DNA of 6,242 nt from Actinomycetota bacterium (GTDB lineage Bacteria > Actinomycetota > Coriobacteriia > Anaerosomatales > JAHIQC01), in contig JAHIQC010000007.1 of assembly GCA_018902765.1 (NCBI GenBank), forward strand, positions 1-6,242, written 5' to 3'. The notes beneath the pieces were generated by a model. It was not told the origin of the DNA and made no database searches. It worked only from the letters and a program-made list of their open reading frames with translations. The first letter of the stretch is position 1. Every line of letters begins with the position of its first letter. A program made the translations under genes and the position numbers. Positions 6,164 through 6,242 of the stretch are shown here, in pieces.

Positions 6164-6241
6164 TCAGACAGTGTGGGCGGGGCGATCGGTGCCGCCGCCC
6201 ACAATGACTGCCATGTGGTTCATCACACGAACAAGCGTCTC
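6164..6241 (-). CDS. Probable C-terminal end of an upstream gene, cut by the window edge
   Basis: A minus-strand frame is open from the right edge and ends with TGA at 6164-6166. The last 25 residues read ETLVRVMNHMAVIVGG followed by GTDRPAHTV. The stop lies 20 bases before the RND ATG, with the RND ribosome-binding site in between, which is typical operon spacing. The other two minus-strand frames contain stops within the first bases (TGA at 6240-6242 in the RND frame, and a TGA near 6225). The fragment is too short to name; genes commonly found before such pumps include TetR/MarR-type regulators, adaptors and other permeases, but none can be assigned. Confidence 0.4.
   Translation of the reverse strand, partial: ETLVRVMNHMAVIVGGGTDRPAHTV
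6172..6203 (-). repeat. 9-bp inverted repeat upstream of the RND gene
   Basis: TGTGGGCGG (6172-6180) and CCGCCCACA (6195-6203) are perfect inverted repeats around 14 bases. They overlap the last codons of the probable upstream gene and end 16 bases before the RND ribosome-binding site. The stem could modulate translation or transcript stability between the two genes, or be a regulator site. No T-tract follows. Confidence 0.4.
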
Positions 6242-6242
6242 A

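Noticed and set aside
5938..6204. Minus-strand frame of 88 codons overlapping the RND start
   Set aside because: It overlaps the start of RND in another frame, is Arg/Pro/Ala rich, and has no ribosome-binding site of note.

Overview
The window is 6.2 kb of GC-rich bacterial DNA holding three complete genes and one probable gene tail on the minus strand. One small hypothetical gene, possibly cut by the left edge, lies on the plus strand. The high-GC coding bias, together with a large HAE1-type RND permease and no adaptor or outer-membrane-channel gene in view, would fit a high-GC Gram-positive such as an actinobacterium, perhaps of the Coriobacteriia. That placement is inference from sequence style; no marker gene here proves it.

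Left part (1-1400): a short hypothetical protein with a C-terminal four-cysteine zinc-ribbon-like end runs rightward. It converges with only 8 bases between stop codons on a compact GT4-like glycosyltransferase that runs leftward. These two genes look less GC-rich than the rest and may be accessory. The glycosyltransferase has a strong ribosome-binding site that fixes its start at a GTG (1279), and a possible own promoter at 1328-1358.

Middle (1407-2525): a trans-isoprenyl diphosphate synthase with a canonical first aspartate-rich motif, a second motif ending in Asn, and small residues upstream of the first motif, which suggests a longer-chain product. A 111-base gap separates it from the RND gene. 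The gap carries a GC-rich 9-bp inverted repeat and a plausible promoter.

Right part (2526-6242): a 1205-residue RND permease fills more than half of the window. Its most notable feature is an insertion of about 180 residues in the first extracytoplasmic loop only. By motif alignment it lies where AcrB has a short loop in its funnel (docking) subdomain. The insert begins with seven consecutive 7-residue glycine-rich repeats, continues as an Ala/Gln-rich helix-like stretch, and ends in a Gly/Ser/Pro linker. This may be a built-in extension of the pump that stands in for, or docks to, an adaptor. Twenty bases upstream of the RND start is the stop codon of an open frame that runs off the right edge, probably an upstream gene in the same operon.

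The three complete minus-strand genes share orientation but probably form separate transcription units. Nothing in the sequence ties the glycosyltransferase or the prenyl synthase functionally to the pump.
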